Part shown: positions 35,647 through 48,123 of the stretch, one piece after another
Layout: each line of letters starts with the position of its first letter
Numbering within the stretch: the stretch's first letter is position 1
From: Jaltomata sinuosa
Lineage: Eukaryota > Streptophyta > Magnoliopsida > Solanales > Solanaceae
Assembly (NCBI GenBank): GCA_003996215.1
Contig: QJPP01001944.1
Coordinates: 186,001-250,000 of the forward strand
DNA length: 64,000 nucleotides
Direction of reading: 5' to 3'
Program-made: the position numbers and the translations under genes
Notes under the pieces: model-generated
What the model saw: only the letters and a program-made list of their open reading frames with translations
Databases searched by the model: none
Told to the model about the DNA's origin: nothing

Positions 35647-35771
35647 CCATAGGTGATTAGTTTTGTTAGAATTTTATATAACTTAGGTCAAAGCATTAGA
35701 AAAAGTTGAGACTTTTTTAAAAATGGTCAAACATCATTAAACACGAATGATAAATTTGTCACTTTTACTCA

Positions 35772-37450
35772 ATAATTAAAATTTGTATTACTTTTTAAAA
35801 AAAATTTAAAAAAATTATCACCCTTAATTTAATCTCCCAAGAATCTTGATGATCTTCAAAGAGATATATGATTGAAGGGACATTAATTCAAAGAAAAAAT
35901 AATTTTTTTTAAATAAAGTAGAATATCGCAAAATGAAAGAAAAAAAAAAAAAAATTTGTGAGAAGGACCGATGAAGAAGGATAAAAAAAAGTGGGAAGAA
36001 ACAAACAATGGGGTATGAGAAGGTGAATTAAATTTAGTGGATTAAGGTTAGTCTTTTTATTCCCAGTCTTGCTTCATTTTTTATCCTATAATTTTTGCGT
36101 ATTTATTTTTTTATATTTTAAAATCCATAAGTAAAAATTATGTCTCTGCGATTAGGCACTGGATCGATTTACAACTCCAATACTCAATAATTTTAACTCT
36201 AATAATCAATAATATTTTATGTTGAGACAAATAATCTGAGATCCAACAACAATAGAGAATGTATCAATTTTTTTAACTGATATGCAAATTTTTAGGCAAT
36301 TTTTTTAAAAAATATCGAACGTAATACAATATAAGTGTACCAACAAAATTAGTTAAATTGATATAAGAGTCGGCTCTATATCTATTTAAATTATAAATGT
36401 ACCCTAGTCCCCCAATTTTAGGGCCCCCCTAATTTTTACAAAAAATAAATTATGTGTTGATATTTTTTATAATTTTTTTCTTATTTATGATAAAAAGTAT
36501 ATTTTTAAAAACTTATATTATTTTATTTTCTTTAACCTTTTTCAAATAGAAGAAGTTAAGAAAAAATATTGTTTCGTCTTCTTGCATTATGTCTGCTAAC
36601 ACCCATATTATTATTATTTTTTAACTTTTTTTTGTACTCTTTTTCTTTAAATCTTTGATAAGTCAGAGTAATACTTCGTCAAACATAACATAGTCGAAAA
36701 GTGTTGAACAGAGTGAATTATAATTTATTATTATTTTTTATTTGATTTTTAAATATTGCAGCAAACATATTAAAGTGGTACCAAGTGATTAACTTCTTGA
36801 ATAAGAATCTATGGTTCTAACTCTTATTTTTATCTAAAATTTGTCAACCTATTACTTATAGAATTATGTTAACAGTGCGTATAATCATTGACTCAATGAA
36901 AGAATATTTTTCAACGTTGAAGTTGATAATTTTTTACCTAAAACTAATAATTGAAAGAAAAATAATATTTGAAGCAATCAATTATTATTAAAAACTATTA
37001 AGTAATAATTTTTCATCTAAAAAGTTAGAAAAATAAAATTTTAATAAATACATATGAAGTTTGTGTAGGTTTTAGGTCTCTAATTAAAATTCACTTTAGG
37101 CCTTCAATTTCGTTGAGCCGCCCCTGACTAATATATATGAGTCTACTAACAAAATTAGCTCTTAATTTAACTAGTTGATATTGCCTATAATGATACAATT
37201 TTATGTGATTTTACGTTTATATCGTCTCAATTGACATCTTTAATCACCATAATCATATACCTAAGCACCAATCATTTAGAGATATATGTAGTACATGTCA
37301 AACCACCTTGAGACTCTCTCACATATTATCATTTATGATTAATAGTTATATCCTATATCAAATATCATCAGCCATGATCTCATTTAGTGTTGTATAACTA
37401 TATATTCATCTTAACATATGCAATTTTATGATACTCACAATTGTTGATAT
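35772..37450. other. AT-rich spacer, nothing firmly recognised
   Basis: No frame over 60 codons. A stretch at about 36370-37130, bounded by CCCCCAATTTTAGGGCCCCC and GTTGAGCCGCCCCTGACT, looks like an old transposon remnant, but I cannot assign it. Confidence 0.4.
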
Positions 37451-37453
37451 CTA

Positions 37454-37500
<47 letters not shown>

Positions 37501-37516
37501 ATATATATATATATAG
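37451..37516. repeat. (CTAT)n-(AT)n microsatellite
   Basis: About eleven CTAT units followed by about eight AT units, 45 bp upstream of the element D left LTR. Confidence 0.9.
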
Positions 37517-37561
37517 TTATGCCTCACTCTGGAGGGCATAGTTTCTATCGAGTAGCTATCC

Positions 37562-38252
37562 TGTATTGGAAAAAGATTCTTGAGCAACACGTGGCGAGAT
37601 GAATATTCCTTTCAAGAATGAACGAGACTGAATATGCACGAAAGATAACTGATCATAGTCAGGCCCTTGAAGGATGTTCCTTCGAAAATACATTTTATAG
37701 AGAACGTTGCTCACCGATATCACTTTCTACGGAATAACGTGGAATCTAGGAAAGACAAGGGGAGAAAGGTTTTAGAACCGCTAGGCACGCGGATGCGTAG
37801 TGTACTGGTCCGATCCCTGCAGAAGATATTGGTTGGCATCTGCAGCGAATATGACACATGAAGCTATATCTTTGTCATAGTATTAGAGGGTATAAAGGAA
37901 GCCTTTTCCGTTGATTAAAGTCTATCTATTGTATTCTATAAATATACATTCTTAACTACTTGTAGAGGACCTAAATTTCAAGCAATACAATACACTTGAT
38001 ACTTGTTCACTAAGAAATAACTTTTCCTTTATATTCTTGCATATTACTCTCAGTGAAGGAGCCTCCATCTCTCGAAAATTGTTATTTAGATATGCATTCG
38101 TTTATATTTGTTGCTTGCTTTTATTATGTTTTCATTGTTTTACTCATTGTAAAGATAATCAATCTGTCAGTACAGACTTAAAATTGAGTTAAATTTTGAA
38201 TGCGTGCTCTTGTTCTCATACAAAATCAACTATACCGATTTTAGGATAAAGA
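37562..38252 (+). repeat. 5' LTR of element D
   Basis: 691 bp. It shares long blocks with 52699-53398, such as ATGCACGAAAGATAACTGAT and CAATACACTTGATACTTG. A TATAAATA box lies at 37937-37944; the other copy has ACAAATA there. Confidence 0.85.
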
Positions 38253-38347
38253 ATTTGACGTTCACCGTGGTGCCAAAGCAATTGTGTATAGATTTGACTC
38301 CATTTATTTTAATAGCTAGATAATATTTCCTTTACAGGTTACCTAGC

Positions 38348-38521
38348 ATGACGAACAACAAAGAACGTGATATAAAAGTCAATGCAGAAGTATTTATGAA
38401 AGAGCTTATCAAAACCATGATGAGGCGGATCATCACCTTGGAAGAGAGGTTGCACGACTCCGAAGAGCGATTGACGGGATCTTGGCTTGCGAAGACGATA
38501 TCGGTGGCTCAATCCGGATAG
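38348..38521 (+). CDS. Short gag-like leader ORF of element D
   Basis: 57 codons from ATG 38348 to TAG 38519-38521, about 95 bp after the left LTR. The product is charged and predicted helical (FMKELIKTMMRRIITLEERL), which could form a coiled coil like the N-terminus of some Tat-type Gag proteins. No capsid domain or zinc knuckle follows. Element C enters 20 bp downstream. It may be the start of a truncated gag or a chance frame; the function is unknown. Confidence 0.35.
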   Translation: MTNNKERDIKVNAEVFMKELIKTMMRRIITLEERLHDSEERLTGSWLAKTISVAQSG

Positions 38522-38540
38522 ATCTCGGCTCGAGCACTTA

Positions 38541-40772
38541 TGTCACGATCCAATCTGCCGTGAGTGGTACCCACCCAAACCCTCGGGCGAGTGAACCATC
38601 ATCGATCCAGAACTTAACCATTCTAATAGCTCAAGACCAGTGTGCAAATAAATAAACTAGCAATTCAGTATCTCAAACACTAATATCATAAATTCTGATA
38701 CCAAAATATCTACCAAGTCTAAAATGCGGGGATGCAACCCCAAAATAAAAGAGAGAGTTTAAGTCTGAAACAATTGGGCTACAACTTAAAAGAAGACAAC
38801 AAGGTACCTCGACCGAAGTAGCTCACCCTTGAGATCTGGAAATGCCGGGACTACAGGTGAGGTTGCGTGTCAGCCGCCGGAAGATTTCCTATACTCACAA
38901 AAGAAAAACAAGTGCAGATTCAGTACATTAATACTGTGTACTAGTAGGATCATCGGCCAGCTCCAATAAACAGAATATGAACAACAAACCAAAACATAGT
39001 AAGGTACAGAAAACATGTAAACAAGCCAACAACATAACTAAACTACATGTCTCTTCCTTAGCTTATTAACACATGAACCAAATAGCAACCATTGACCACA
39101 CTTAAAGACAACAACATATACCCTTTTCCCAAAGCCCAGACCCACCAAGGATCCCCCTAACATCACTTAAGTGTTAGACATGCAATCCCGGCCTACACTA
39201 AGACCAACCTCATAATTAGATATAATCACCCGATCTCTCACGGACCATATGCAATAATCACAGTCAAGAAGTACAACCCGATTCACTCAGAAAACCATCG
39301 AAAGAATACAATAATGCAATTAAATAACCTGTACCAGGCGTGGTACCCGAGCCAACTATTATAAATTCCCGTATCAGGCGTGGTACCCACGCCAACCATT
39401 AGTATTTCTGTACAAGGTGTGGTACTCGAGCCAACCGTGAGTATTCTCGTACCAGGCATGGTACCCGAGTCAACCATTAGTATTTTTGTACCAGGCATGT
39501 TACCCGAGCCAACCGAATATCACACCAAGTCCAATCCATCAGAAATAATGAACAAACATACTTGTAAACCAACAAGAAACAAACAAGTTCATTTCACAAG
39601 ATTGATAACCAGACAATTAGACATTCACAATTCATTCCCTAAGCATGCAACTCATAGTCTCATACAATACTAAATAATGGTACATGAACACATAATGCAC
39701 ATTGGAAATCAGTAGCCATCACCTACTTCAAAGTACTCAAAGCTCTATTGAACCGGAGCCTTCCCGTTCTCCAAATCCCTTGCTTGTTCTTGGTCTAGCA
39801 ACAAACATACAATAACTACAATCAATTTACTAGCCTAAAATACCCGAATTATGCAAAATCTCAATCCCCAGGCCAAACTATGATCATTTCACCCATTCCC
39901 GGGCTTTCCCACCATGAATTCACCTAAGTTTACCATTTTTACGGATTCTTTTAGAGAATTATGGCTAAGTGATCATAACTAAACAAAAATATACAAGACC
40001 CAAGAACTTTAATACCCTAGAATACCTTTTTTTCCTCAGATTCTATCATTCCTAGGTCAATCCAAACCTCCCCTCAAGTCCATAACTAGCAATTCTACTC
40101 CGTAGGAAAGATAGTACTATGTTAGGAGAGTAGAATCCTTACCTTTGGGATGAAAAATGGTGGAAAATGGAGTAAGTTCGCCCAAAATTGCCTTGCGCTT
40201 CTCCCAAAACGTTCTTGATGAAAACAGAACATTTTGGGGAAGTTTTCTGCATTAAATTCTGACTTGTCCACTATAGCGGTCCACGCTCTGCTATAGCAGT
40301 ACCGCCGTAGTAGAACCATCCACTATAGCTGTGCTGACCGACGTTGACTTTCGCTATAGTAGTAATTTCTCCACTATAACGGAGGTCATTGTAGCAATGT
40401 GTCAACCACGATGGCAGTTGACACGGGATAGAAAATCATAAAGTTCCCCAAAAGTGCCTATTTTATAACATACCTTGAATCCCTGACGTCCCAGAACAAC
40501 CCCTTCACGTTAACTTTGATACCGGGAATTCCACTTACTCAAATTCACTTTTGAAAAGTCTCCCAGACTTCTCTATGTCTTAGCTACAAGAAAAACTAGC
40601 CCGATACAAGACACATTACCCAATTCTCACTCGAATTTCCTTAGACCATACCTCACTCCAAAACCGGTCGAGACTAGCCTAGCCCAGAAATTTCAACTCC
40701 CAAACCCAGAAGTTTTCTAACTCTAAACTTGGCAAAAAAATCTTACACATAACGACATAATCGATCATTATA
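38541..40772 (-). repeat. 3' LTR of element C
   Basis: Minisatellite with core GTACCAGGCGTGGTACCC in about five copies at 39328-39515. Palindromic CTATAGCGG-type cluster at about 40268-40415. The last bases read CATTATA instead of CATTACA. The 97-codon plus-strand frame at 39380-39673 is a translation of the minisatellite. Confidence 0.88.
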
Positions 40773-40784
40773 ATAGATCCCAAT

Positions 40785-43700
40785 TTATTCATCGTTCGTC
40801 TCTAAATGATCAAACCTAAAAATATGGAAAAAAAAGAGGAAAAACGTAGTACCCGACTCCCCGAACAAGTGAGGGTACTTGTCCCGCATGTCCTTCCCAG
40901 TTTCTTAAGTGGCTTCCTCAATCGGACGATACTCCTATTGAACTTTCACCAATTTGATCTCTTTTATCCTCAACTTTCGGACATCCCAATCAATTATCGC
41001 AACCGATTCTTTTTCATATCGAAGATCCTTGTCTAGCAATACTTCATCCCATTTGATAATGTAATTGTCGTCCCTATGGTACTGCTTCAAGATGGATACA
41101 TAGAATAGTGGATGGACACCAGATAAACTGGGAGGCAGTGCTAACCTATAATCCACTGGCACTACCATTTTGAGAACCTCAAACGGACCGATGAACCAAG
41201 GGCTGAGCTTTCCCTTCTTACCGAAATGCATGACCCCCTTCATTGGTGACACTTTCAATATTACTTTCTCACCAACCTGAAAATCTATGTCTCTTACCTT
41301 GAGATCCGCGTATTCCCTCTGCCTACTCTGGGCCGCTAGCAACTTGGTCTAAATTCCCCTTAATTTTTCCTGCGCTTTCCTTACCAAGTCTACGCCCAGA
41401 GGCTTCACATTACCTACCTCAAACCACCCTATAAGGGATCTACAACCCCTCCCATACAGTGCCTCAAATGGTGCCATGTCAATACTAGAGTGGTAGTTGT
41501 TGTTGTACGAAAACTCACACAACGGCAGAAACTTGTCCCAATGACCTCTAAAGTCAATTACACATGCTCTCAGCATGTCTTCCAATACTTGGATTGTCCT
41601 CTTAGACTGACCGTCAGTCTGAGGATGGAAAGTTATGCTGAAAGTGAGTTGAGTGCCCAACTCTTCATGTAACCTACCCCAAAACTTAGAGGTAAACTGC
41701 ATTCCCCTGTTTGAAATGATGGACAGTGGTACCCTATGCAGTCTCACGATCTCCTTCACATAGATCTTAGCTAACTATTGCGAATTATATTCCATTCGGA
41801 CTGGAATGAAATGAGCTGACTTGGTCAGACTATCCACAATGACCCAAATAGAGTCATACTTTCCCAATGTCTTGGGAAGATCCACCACAAAATCCATGGC
41901 TATCCTCTCCCACTTCCACTCGGGAATGGGCATCCTCAGAAGTAGTCCTGCAGGCCTTTGGTGCTCATATTTGACCTGCTGACAGTTCTGACATTTGGAC
42001 ACGAAATTAGCTATGTCCCTTTTTATCCCCGGCCACCAATAAAGTTACCTCAAATTCCTGTACATCTTGGTTACGCCCGGATAAATTGAGTACCGTGAAC
42101 CATGACACTTTGTCAACACCTTCTGAATTATATCATCAACCTGAGGAACACAAATCCTTCCTCTGAAATTCATTACCCCGCCAGAGCCCAACGTGGCATC
42201 CCTGGATTCCCCGAATATTACCTTATTCCGAAGCTTGCTCAACTGCGAATCCTGAAACTGCTTGGTCTTTATCTCTTCAATGAATGTGACTTTGACCTCC
42301 ATACTGGCCAACACCCCACCCTTTTTGAGCACCCAAGTTTATGAACTTAGCTTCCAAAGCCTGAAGCTTCCGTGCCAATGGTCGTTTGGACACCCCCAAA
42401 CACGCCAAACTGCCCATGCTGACTGTCCTTCGGCTCAATGTGTCTGCCACCACATTAGCCTTAACCGGATGGTACTAGATAGTCACATCATAATCCTTTA
42501 ATAACTCCATCCACCTTCTCTGTCTCAGATTCAAGTCCTTTTGAGTAAATACATGTTGCAGACTGTGATAATTGGTGAACACCTCACACTTGACACCATA
42601 AAGGTAGTATCTCCAAATTTTGAGTGCAAACACCACCGTTGCCAACACAGCACCTAACCCAAATGTGAAGCATTACATACATAATGAAATCCTTACCTTC
42701 AATCGGCAATGAAAGGATAGAGACGTGGTAAGAAAAGTCTTGATCTTTTGGAAGTTCTCTTCACACTTGTCAGACCACACAAATGGTACCTCCTTCTGAG
42801 TCAACCTTGTCAATTGAGTAGCAATGGATGCAAAATCCTTGACAAACCTGCGATAGTACCATGCAAGCCCCACAAAACTCCTCACCTTGGTCACAGAGCT
42901 AGGCCGGGCCCAATTCTTAACTGCCTCAATCTTCTGGGGATCTACTATCACCCCCTTTTTTGACACCACATGCCCTAAGAAGGCGACTGAAGTCAACTAA
43001 AATCCACACTTGGAAAACTTTGCATACAGTTTATGGTGCTTCAAAATATCCAACACAATACAAAGATGTTTAGCATGTTCTTCCCTACTCTTGGAGTAGA
43101 TCAAAATATCATCTATAAACACGATGATGAACGAATCCAAATAAGACTTAAACACCCCATTCATCAAACTCATGAATGTTGCTGGCGCATTTGTCAACCC
43201 AAAAGACATTACTAGAAATTCGTAATGCCCATACCGAGTCCAAAAAGCAGTCTTAGGAATGTCCTCGGGCATAATCTTTAACTGATGATACCCTAACCTT
43301 AAGTCAATTTTTGAGAACACAGATGCACCCTGTAACTGGTCAAAAATATCATCTATACGAGGTAAAGGGTACATATTTCGGATGGTAACCTTATTCAACT
43401 ATCGGTAGTCTATGCACATCCGCACACTACCATTCTTTTTTTCCACAAACAGTACTGGAGCACCCCAAGGCAAAGCACTGGGATGGATAAAACCCTTGTC
43501 TAAGAGTTCCTGAAGCTGAGTCTTAAGTTCCTTTAATTCTGTCGGAGCCATGCGATAAGGAGGAATGGAAATTGGGTGAGTGCCCGGCTCTAAGTCAATA
43601 CAAAAATCAATGTCCTTGTCCGGAGGCATACCTGACAAATCTGCTGGAAACACCTCCTGAAACTCTGACACAACCAAAACTGACTCAATAGATGGGGACT

Positions 43701-45638
43701 TCACACTATCATCCCAGAGATGAGCCAAAAAGGCCAAACACCCTCTCTCCAATAGTTTTCTAGCCTAAACAAACTATATGATCTTAGCCGACTTAGGCAT
43801 GTATACACCTTCCTACTCTAGTTTATCCTTACCCGGAATTTCTATAGCCACAGTCTTAGCATTACAATTCAAGACAACATGATAAAGAGACAACCAGGTC
43901 ATGCCCAAAATAAAATCAGAGTCTACCATATCCATAATTACCAATCTACCCAAGTCTGCAACCCCACAAATATCACCGAACAAGTATGGTAAACTTGAGT
44001 TAGAATCACTTACTCTCAAACTGGGGTAGACACATGGATAGGGGAATCAAGGACATCACATATCAAATCCCGACCCAATGCAAATAAGTAGATCCTAGGT
44101 CAAATAGTACAGAAGCCATCCTATCAAAGAAAAGAATTACACCTGTGATCACCGCGTCTGATGCCTCCACCTCAGATCTCCCTAGAAAAGCATAAAAGTG
44201 AGCTCGGTCATCAATCCGAGAAACTTTCTTGGCTGGCTGCACCGCAGCCCTGCCCGCGCTCCCATTACCTCTGTCTCCTCGACCTCTCTAAAAGCTACCT
44301 CATCCACCCTATGGATGACCTCTAGCATAACCACCTCTATTGGCTGGAACCACAACCTTGGACTACTGCTGAGCCTGATTACTAGTCTGTCTGTGAGGGC
44401 ACTCCCTCTTAAAGTGGACCAGATCACTACAATGGAAACAACTGCGATCAAGTGTAGGCCTTCTAGTAGATATGTAAGAAGCTCCATGGCCTCTAGGAGC
44501 TGAAAACTACTGACTAACTCCCAGACGACCACCTGTAGTAGCTGGCAGAACCGACTGAATAGGACGGGCAGAGTACACCTGCTAATTGTGGCCCCTAGAG
44601 TACAAACCACTGAAATTCCCCTTATTCTGGGACTTCTTTGCTACCATTTTAGCCTTTGCCAACCTGCTTGACCCCTTCTAACTTCTTCACATAATCGGTG
44701 ACCTCATTGAAGTTTTTCCCTGCTGAATTCATATGTATAGACAACACTTGAAAATCAGTGTTCAGACCCTTCAAAAAAACTGAATCCTCTCCTCTTTGGT
44801 ACCCAACAATTGTATAGCAAAACGAGACAAGGCATGAAACTTGACCTTATAAGCGGAGACCGACATGCTGCCCTATTCCAGAGCTAGAAACTCATCCTTT
44901 TTGCGATCTCTCAAGGTACGAGGTACATACTTCTCTATGAAGAGAACATGAAACTTCTCCCAAGTCAGTAGAGGCAAGGTCGCTGGCTGACAATCCATAT
45001 GAGGCCTCCACCATTTCTTAGCATCACCCTGCAGCTAAAAAGTGACGAACTCAACCCCATGCTATTGCACAATGCCTAGCTTGTGCAACCTCTCATAATA
45101 GTCCAATATGAACTCATACGCATCTCCCTTCTTAGTACCCTGAAATGTAGGAGGTTTCAGCTTGAGGAACTTGGGTAACATCTCGTGCTCATTCCCTGCA
45201 TAACCGAACCTAGCATGGGTATAAAGAAGTCATATGTGCCCGATGCTGCATCCATTCTAGAAGTTGCAGTAACCGATGGCTGAGCACCCTGAACTTGATC
45301 TGATGTACCCGTGGGGTTGGACCCAGCACCAACCAGCCTACTCAAAAAGGACCATACCTGCTGAAACGCCTCAGGCAAGATAGGGGAAAGGTTAGCACCT
45401 CCAGCCGGTGCCGCCTCTGCCTACTCTACACCCTACTCAACAGCAACCTAGACTTCCTCTTCAACCTGATCCTGGGGTGGGGGAGGGGTTGCCTCACATG
45501 CTCCTGCAGTTGCCTGAGCTCCACCCTTGGTGGGTGCTGCTCTACCTCGGCCCCAGCCCCTACCCCTTCCTCTACCCTGACAGCCAGGCCCACTGCTGGG
45601 ATCGCTACCCTCACTCTGTTATTCCTAGTATTAACCAT
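40785..45638 (-). pseudogene. Element C gag-pol (heavily broken)
   Basis: It begins at ATG 45638 (MVNTRNNRVRVAIP). Recognisable parts on the minus strand: gag domain around 45380-44850; zinc knuckle near 44440-44400; protease end with ILGMTWLS near 43920; RT about 43750-42700 with FIDDILIYS near 43110; integrase zinc finger and core about 42330-41350 (HPQTDGQSKRT near 41625); linker GKLSPWFIGPFEVL; and a chromodomain-like segment ending at the stop at 40785. RNase H is poorly preserved, with the expected YCDAS/VLIQ section missing around 42670. An early one-base frameshift near 45580 and many stops are present, for example where Gln is expected in DYR-stop-LNKVTI (43399) and where Trp is expected near 42997. 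It is the most decayed of the three family members. Confidence 0.88.
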
Positions 45639-45856
45639 CTGCGGATAGAAGAGTGGAAGAGTTAGATACCAATTTGTATCACCAGATACCAATTGGAATC
45701 AAGTTATAGCACAAATAAAGAAAGAAGAGATAGTTTTCCTAAAGTCCTATAGCCTCTCAAAGAAAAATACAGACGTCTCTATACCATTCCGTAAGACTCT
45801 ACTAGACTCATTTTGGTACAATGAGATCAATGAACCTAGGGCTATGATAACATCTT

Positions 45857-48118
45857 TGTCATGACCCAACCCGCCGTGAGTGACACCCACCCAAACCCCC
45901 GGGCAAGCAAACCATCATCGACCCAAAACTTAACCATTCTAACAGCTTAAAACCAGTGTGCAAATAAATAAACTAGCAATTCAGTATCTCAAACACTAAT
46001 ATCGTAAATTCTATGGAAAAATCCTCCCTAGAACCTGAAAGTCACCGTACCAAAATATCTACCAAGTCTAACATGCGGGGATGCAACCCCAAAAAAAGAG
46101 AGAGTTTAAGCCAGAAACAATTGGGCTACAACGTGAAAAAAGACAACAAGGTAGCTCGACCGAAGTATCTCACCCGTGAGATTTGGAAATGCTGGAACTA
46201 CAGGTGAGGTCGCGTGTCAGCTGCCGGAAGATTGCCTGTACTCACAAAACAAAAAGTAAGTGCAGATTCAGTACACAAACACCGTGTACTGGTAGGATCA
46301 TCGACCAACTCTAATAAACAGAATATGAACAATAAACTAAAACATAGTAAGGTACAAAAAATATGTAAACAAGCCAACAACATAACTAGACTACATGTCT
46401 CTTCCTTAGCTTATTAACACATAAACCAAATAACAACCATTGACCACACTCAAAGACAATAACATATACCCTTTTTCCAAAGCCCAGACCCACCAAGGAT
46501 CCCCCAAATATCACCTAAGTGTTATACATGCAATTCCGACTTACACTAAGACCAACCTCACAATTAGATATAATCACCTGGCCTCTCCTGGACCATATAC
46601 AATAATCACAATCAAGAAGTACAACCCGGTTCATTCATGGAGCCATCGAAAGAACACAACAATGTAATTAAATAACCCATACCAGGCGTGGTATCTGACC
46701 CAACCATTATGAATTCCCGTACCAGGTGTGGTACCTGAGCTAACTGTTAGTATTTCTGTACCAGGCATGGTACCCGAGGCAACCATTAGTATTCCTATAC
46801 CAAGCATGGTACCCGATCCAACCATTAGTATTCCCGTACCAGGCATGGTACCCGAGCCAACCGAATATCACACTAAGTCCAATCAATCACAAACAATGAA
46901 CAAACATACTTGTAAACCAACAAGCAACAAACAAGTTTATTTCACAAGACTGATAACCAGACAATTAGACATTCACAATTCATTCCCTAAGCATGCAACT
47001 CATACAATACTAAATAATGTTACATGAACACATAATGCACATTGGGAATCAATAGTCATCACCTACTTCGAAGTACTCAAAGCTCTATTGAATCGGAGCC
47101 TTACCGTTCTCCGAATTCCTTGCTTGTTCTTGGTCTAGCAACAAACATACAATAACTACAATCAATTTACTGGCCTAAAATACCCGGATTATGCAAGATC
47201 CTAATCCCCAGGCCAAACTATGATTATTCCACCCATTCCCAAGCTTTCCCACCATGAATTCACCTAAGTTCATCATTTTTACGGATACTTTTAGATAATT
47301 ATGGCTAAGTGATCATAACTCAACAAAAATATACAAGACCCAAGAACTTTAACACTCTAGAATCCCCTTTTCCCCTAGAATCTACCATTTTTAGGTCAAT
47401 TCAAACCTTTCCCCAAGTCCATAACTAGCAATTCTACTCTGTAGGAAAGATAGTACTAAGTTAAGGGAGTAGAATCCTTACCTTTAGGATGAAAAATGAT
47501 GGAAAATGGAGTAAGTTCGCGCAAAATTGCCTTGCCCTTCTCCCAAAACGTTCTTGATGAAAATAGAACATTTTGGGGAAGTTTTCTGCATTAAATTCTG
47601 ACTTGTCCACTATAGCGGTCCACGCTCTGCTATAGCAGTATCGCCGTAGCAGAACCGTCCACTATAGCGGTGCCGATCGACGTTGACTTTCGCTATAGCG
47701 GTAATTTCTCCACTATTGTGGAGGTCGCTGTAGTGATGTGTCAACCGCTATGGAGGTTGGCGATTGACACAGGACAGAAAGTCATAAAGTTCCCTAAAAT
47801 TTCCCATTTTACAACACATGTTGAATCCCCGACGTCTCGAAATAACCCTTTCACATCAACTTTGATATCGGGAGTTCCACTTACCCGAATTCACTTCTGA
47901 AAAGTTCTCCAGACTCCTCTATGTATTAGCTATAAGAAAAACTAGCTCGATACAAGACACGTTACCTAATACTCACCCGAATTGCCCTAGACCATACCTC
48001 GCTCCAAAATTGGCCGAGGCTAGCCTAGCCCAAAATTTTCAACTCCCAAACCCGAAAGTGTTCTAACTCTAAACTTGGCATGAAAAGCTTACCCGTAATG
48101 ATGGACCCAATAGTTAAA
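45857..48118 (-). repeat. 5' LTR of element C
   Basis: Partner of 38541-40772. Minisatellite at about 46676-46862 in about five copies. Palindromic cluster at about 47605-47760. The outer end is diverged (GTTAAA where GTTACA is expected) but is placed by the ACTTA duplication. Confidence 0.88.
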
Positions 48119-48123
48119 ACTTA

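Larger units (their letters stand above)
5567..35771. mobile_element. Old long-arm inverted-repeat element, outermost level of the nest (approximate ends)
   Basis: The left arm (about 5567-6137) is matched in reverse by about 35240-35771. Both arms hold a CTT/GAA-rich tract followed inward by alignable sequence, with shared AATTGAGGAAGCT. The tips GGGTCAAAAGTG and (reverse) GAGTAAAAGTG resemble MULE ends, but I found no clean 9-bp target repeat, so the ends are approximate. The element is split by the MULE at 6138-7144, by LTR element A and by the hAT element at 33746-34618. Without these it would be about 3 kb. No transposase frame remains. Confidence 0.5.
38541..48118 (-). mobile_element. 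LTR element C: Tekay/Del-like chromovirus inserted in D
   Basis: The LTRs are 38541-40772 and 45857-48118. The exact 5-bp duplication ACTTA lies at 38536-38540 and 48119-48123. Same family and gene order as element A, on the minus strand; 9578 bp in all. The primer site near 45842-45855 is decayed (AGATGTTATCATAGC). Confidence 0.9.

Noticed and set aside
39328..39515. Regularly spaced repeats that could suggest a CRISPR array
   Set aside because: The units are contiguous and diverged, with no unique spacers; they are LTR minisatellites in a plant genome.
39380..39673. 97-codon plus-strand frame with repeated VPGMVPE words (a similar frame at 46728-47027)
   Set aside because: Translation of the same minisatellite in the LTRs of element C.
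44182..44610. 142-codon minus-strand frame in element C (a similar frame at 62307-62543, plus, in E)
   Set aside because: Alternative frame of the gag knuckle region; the true frame carries the CCHC motif.
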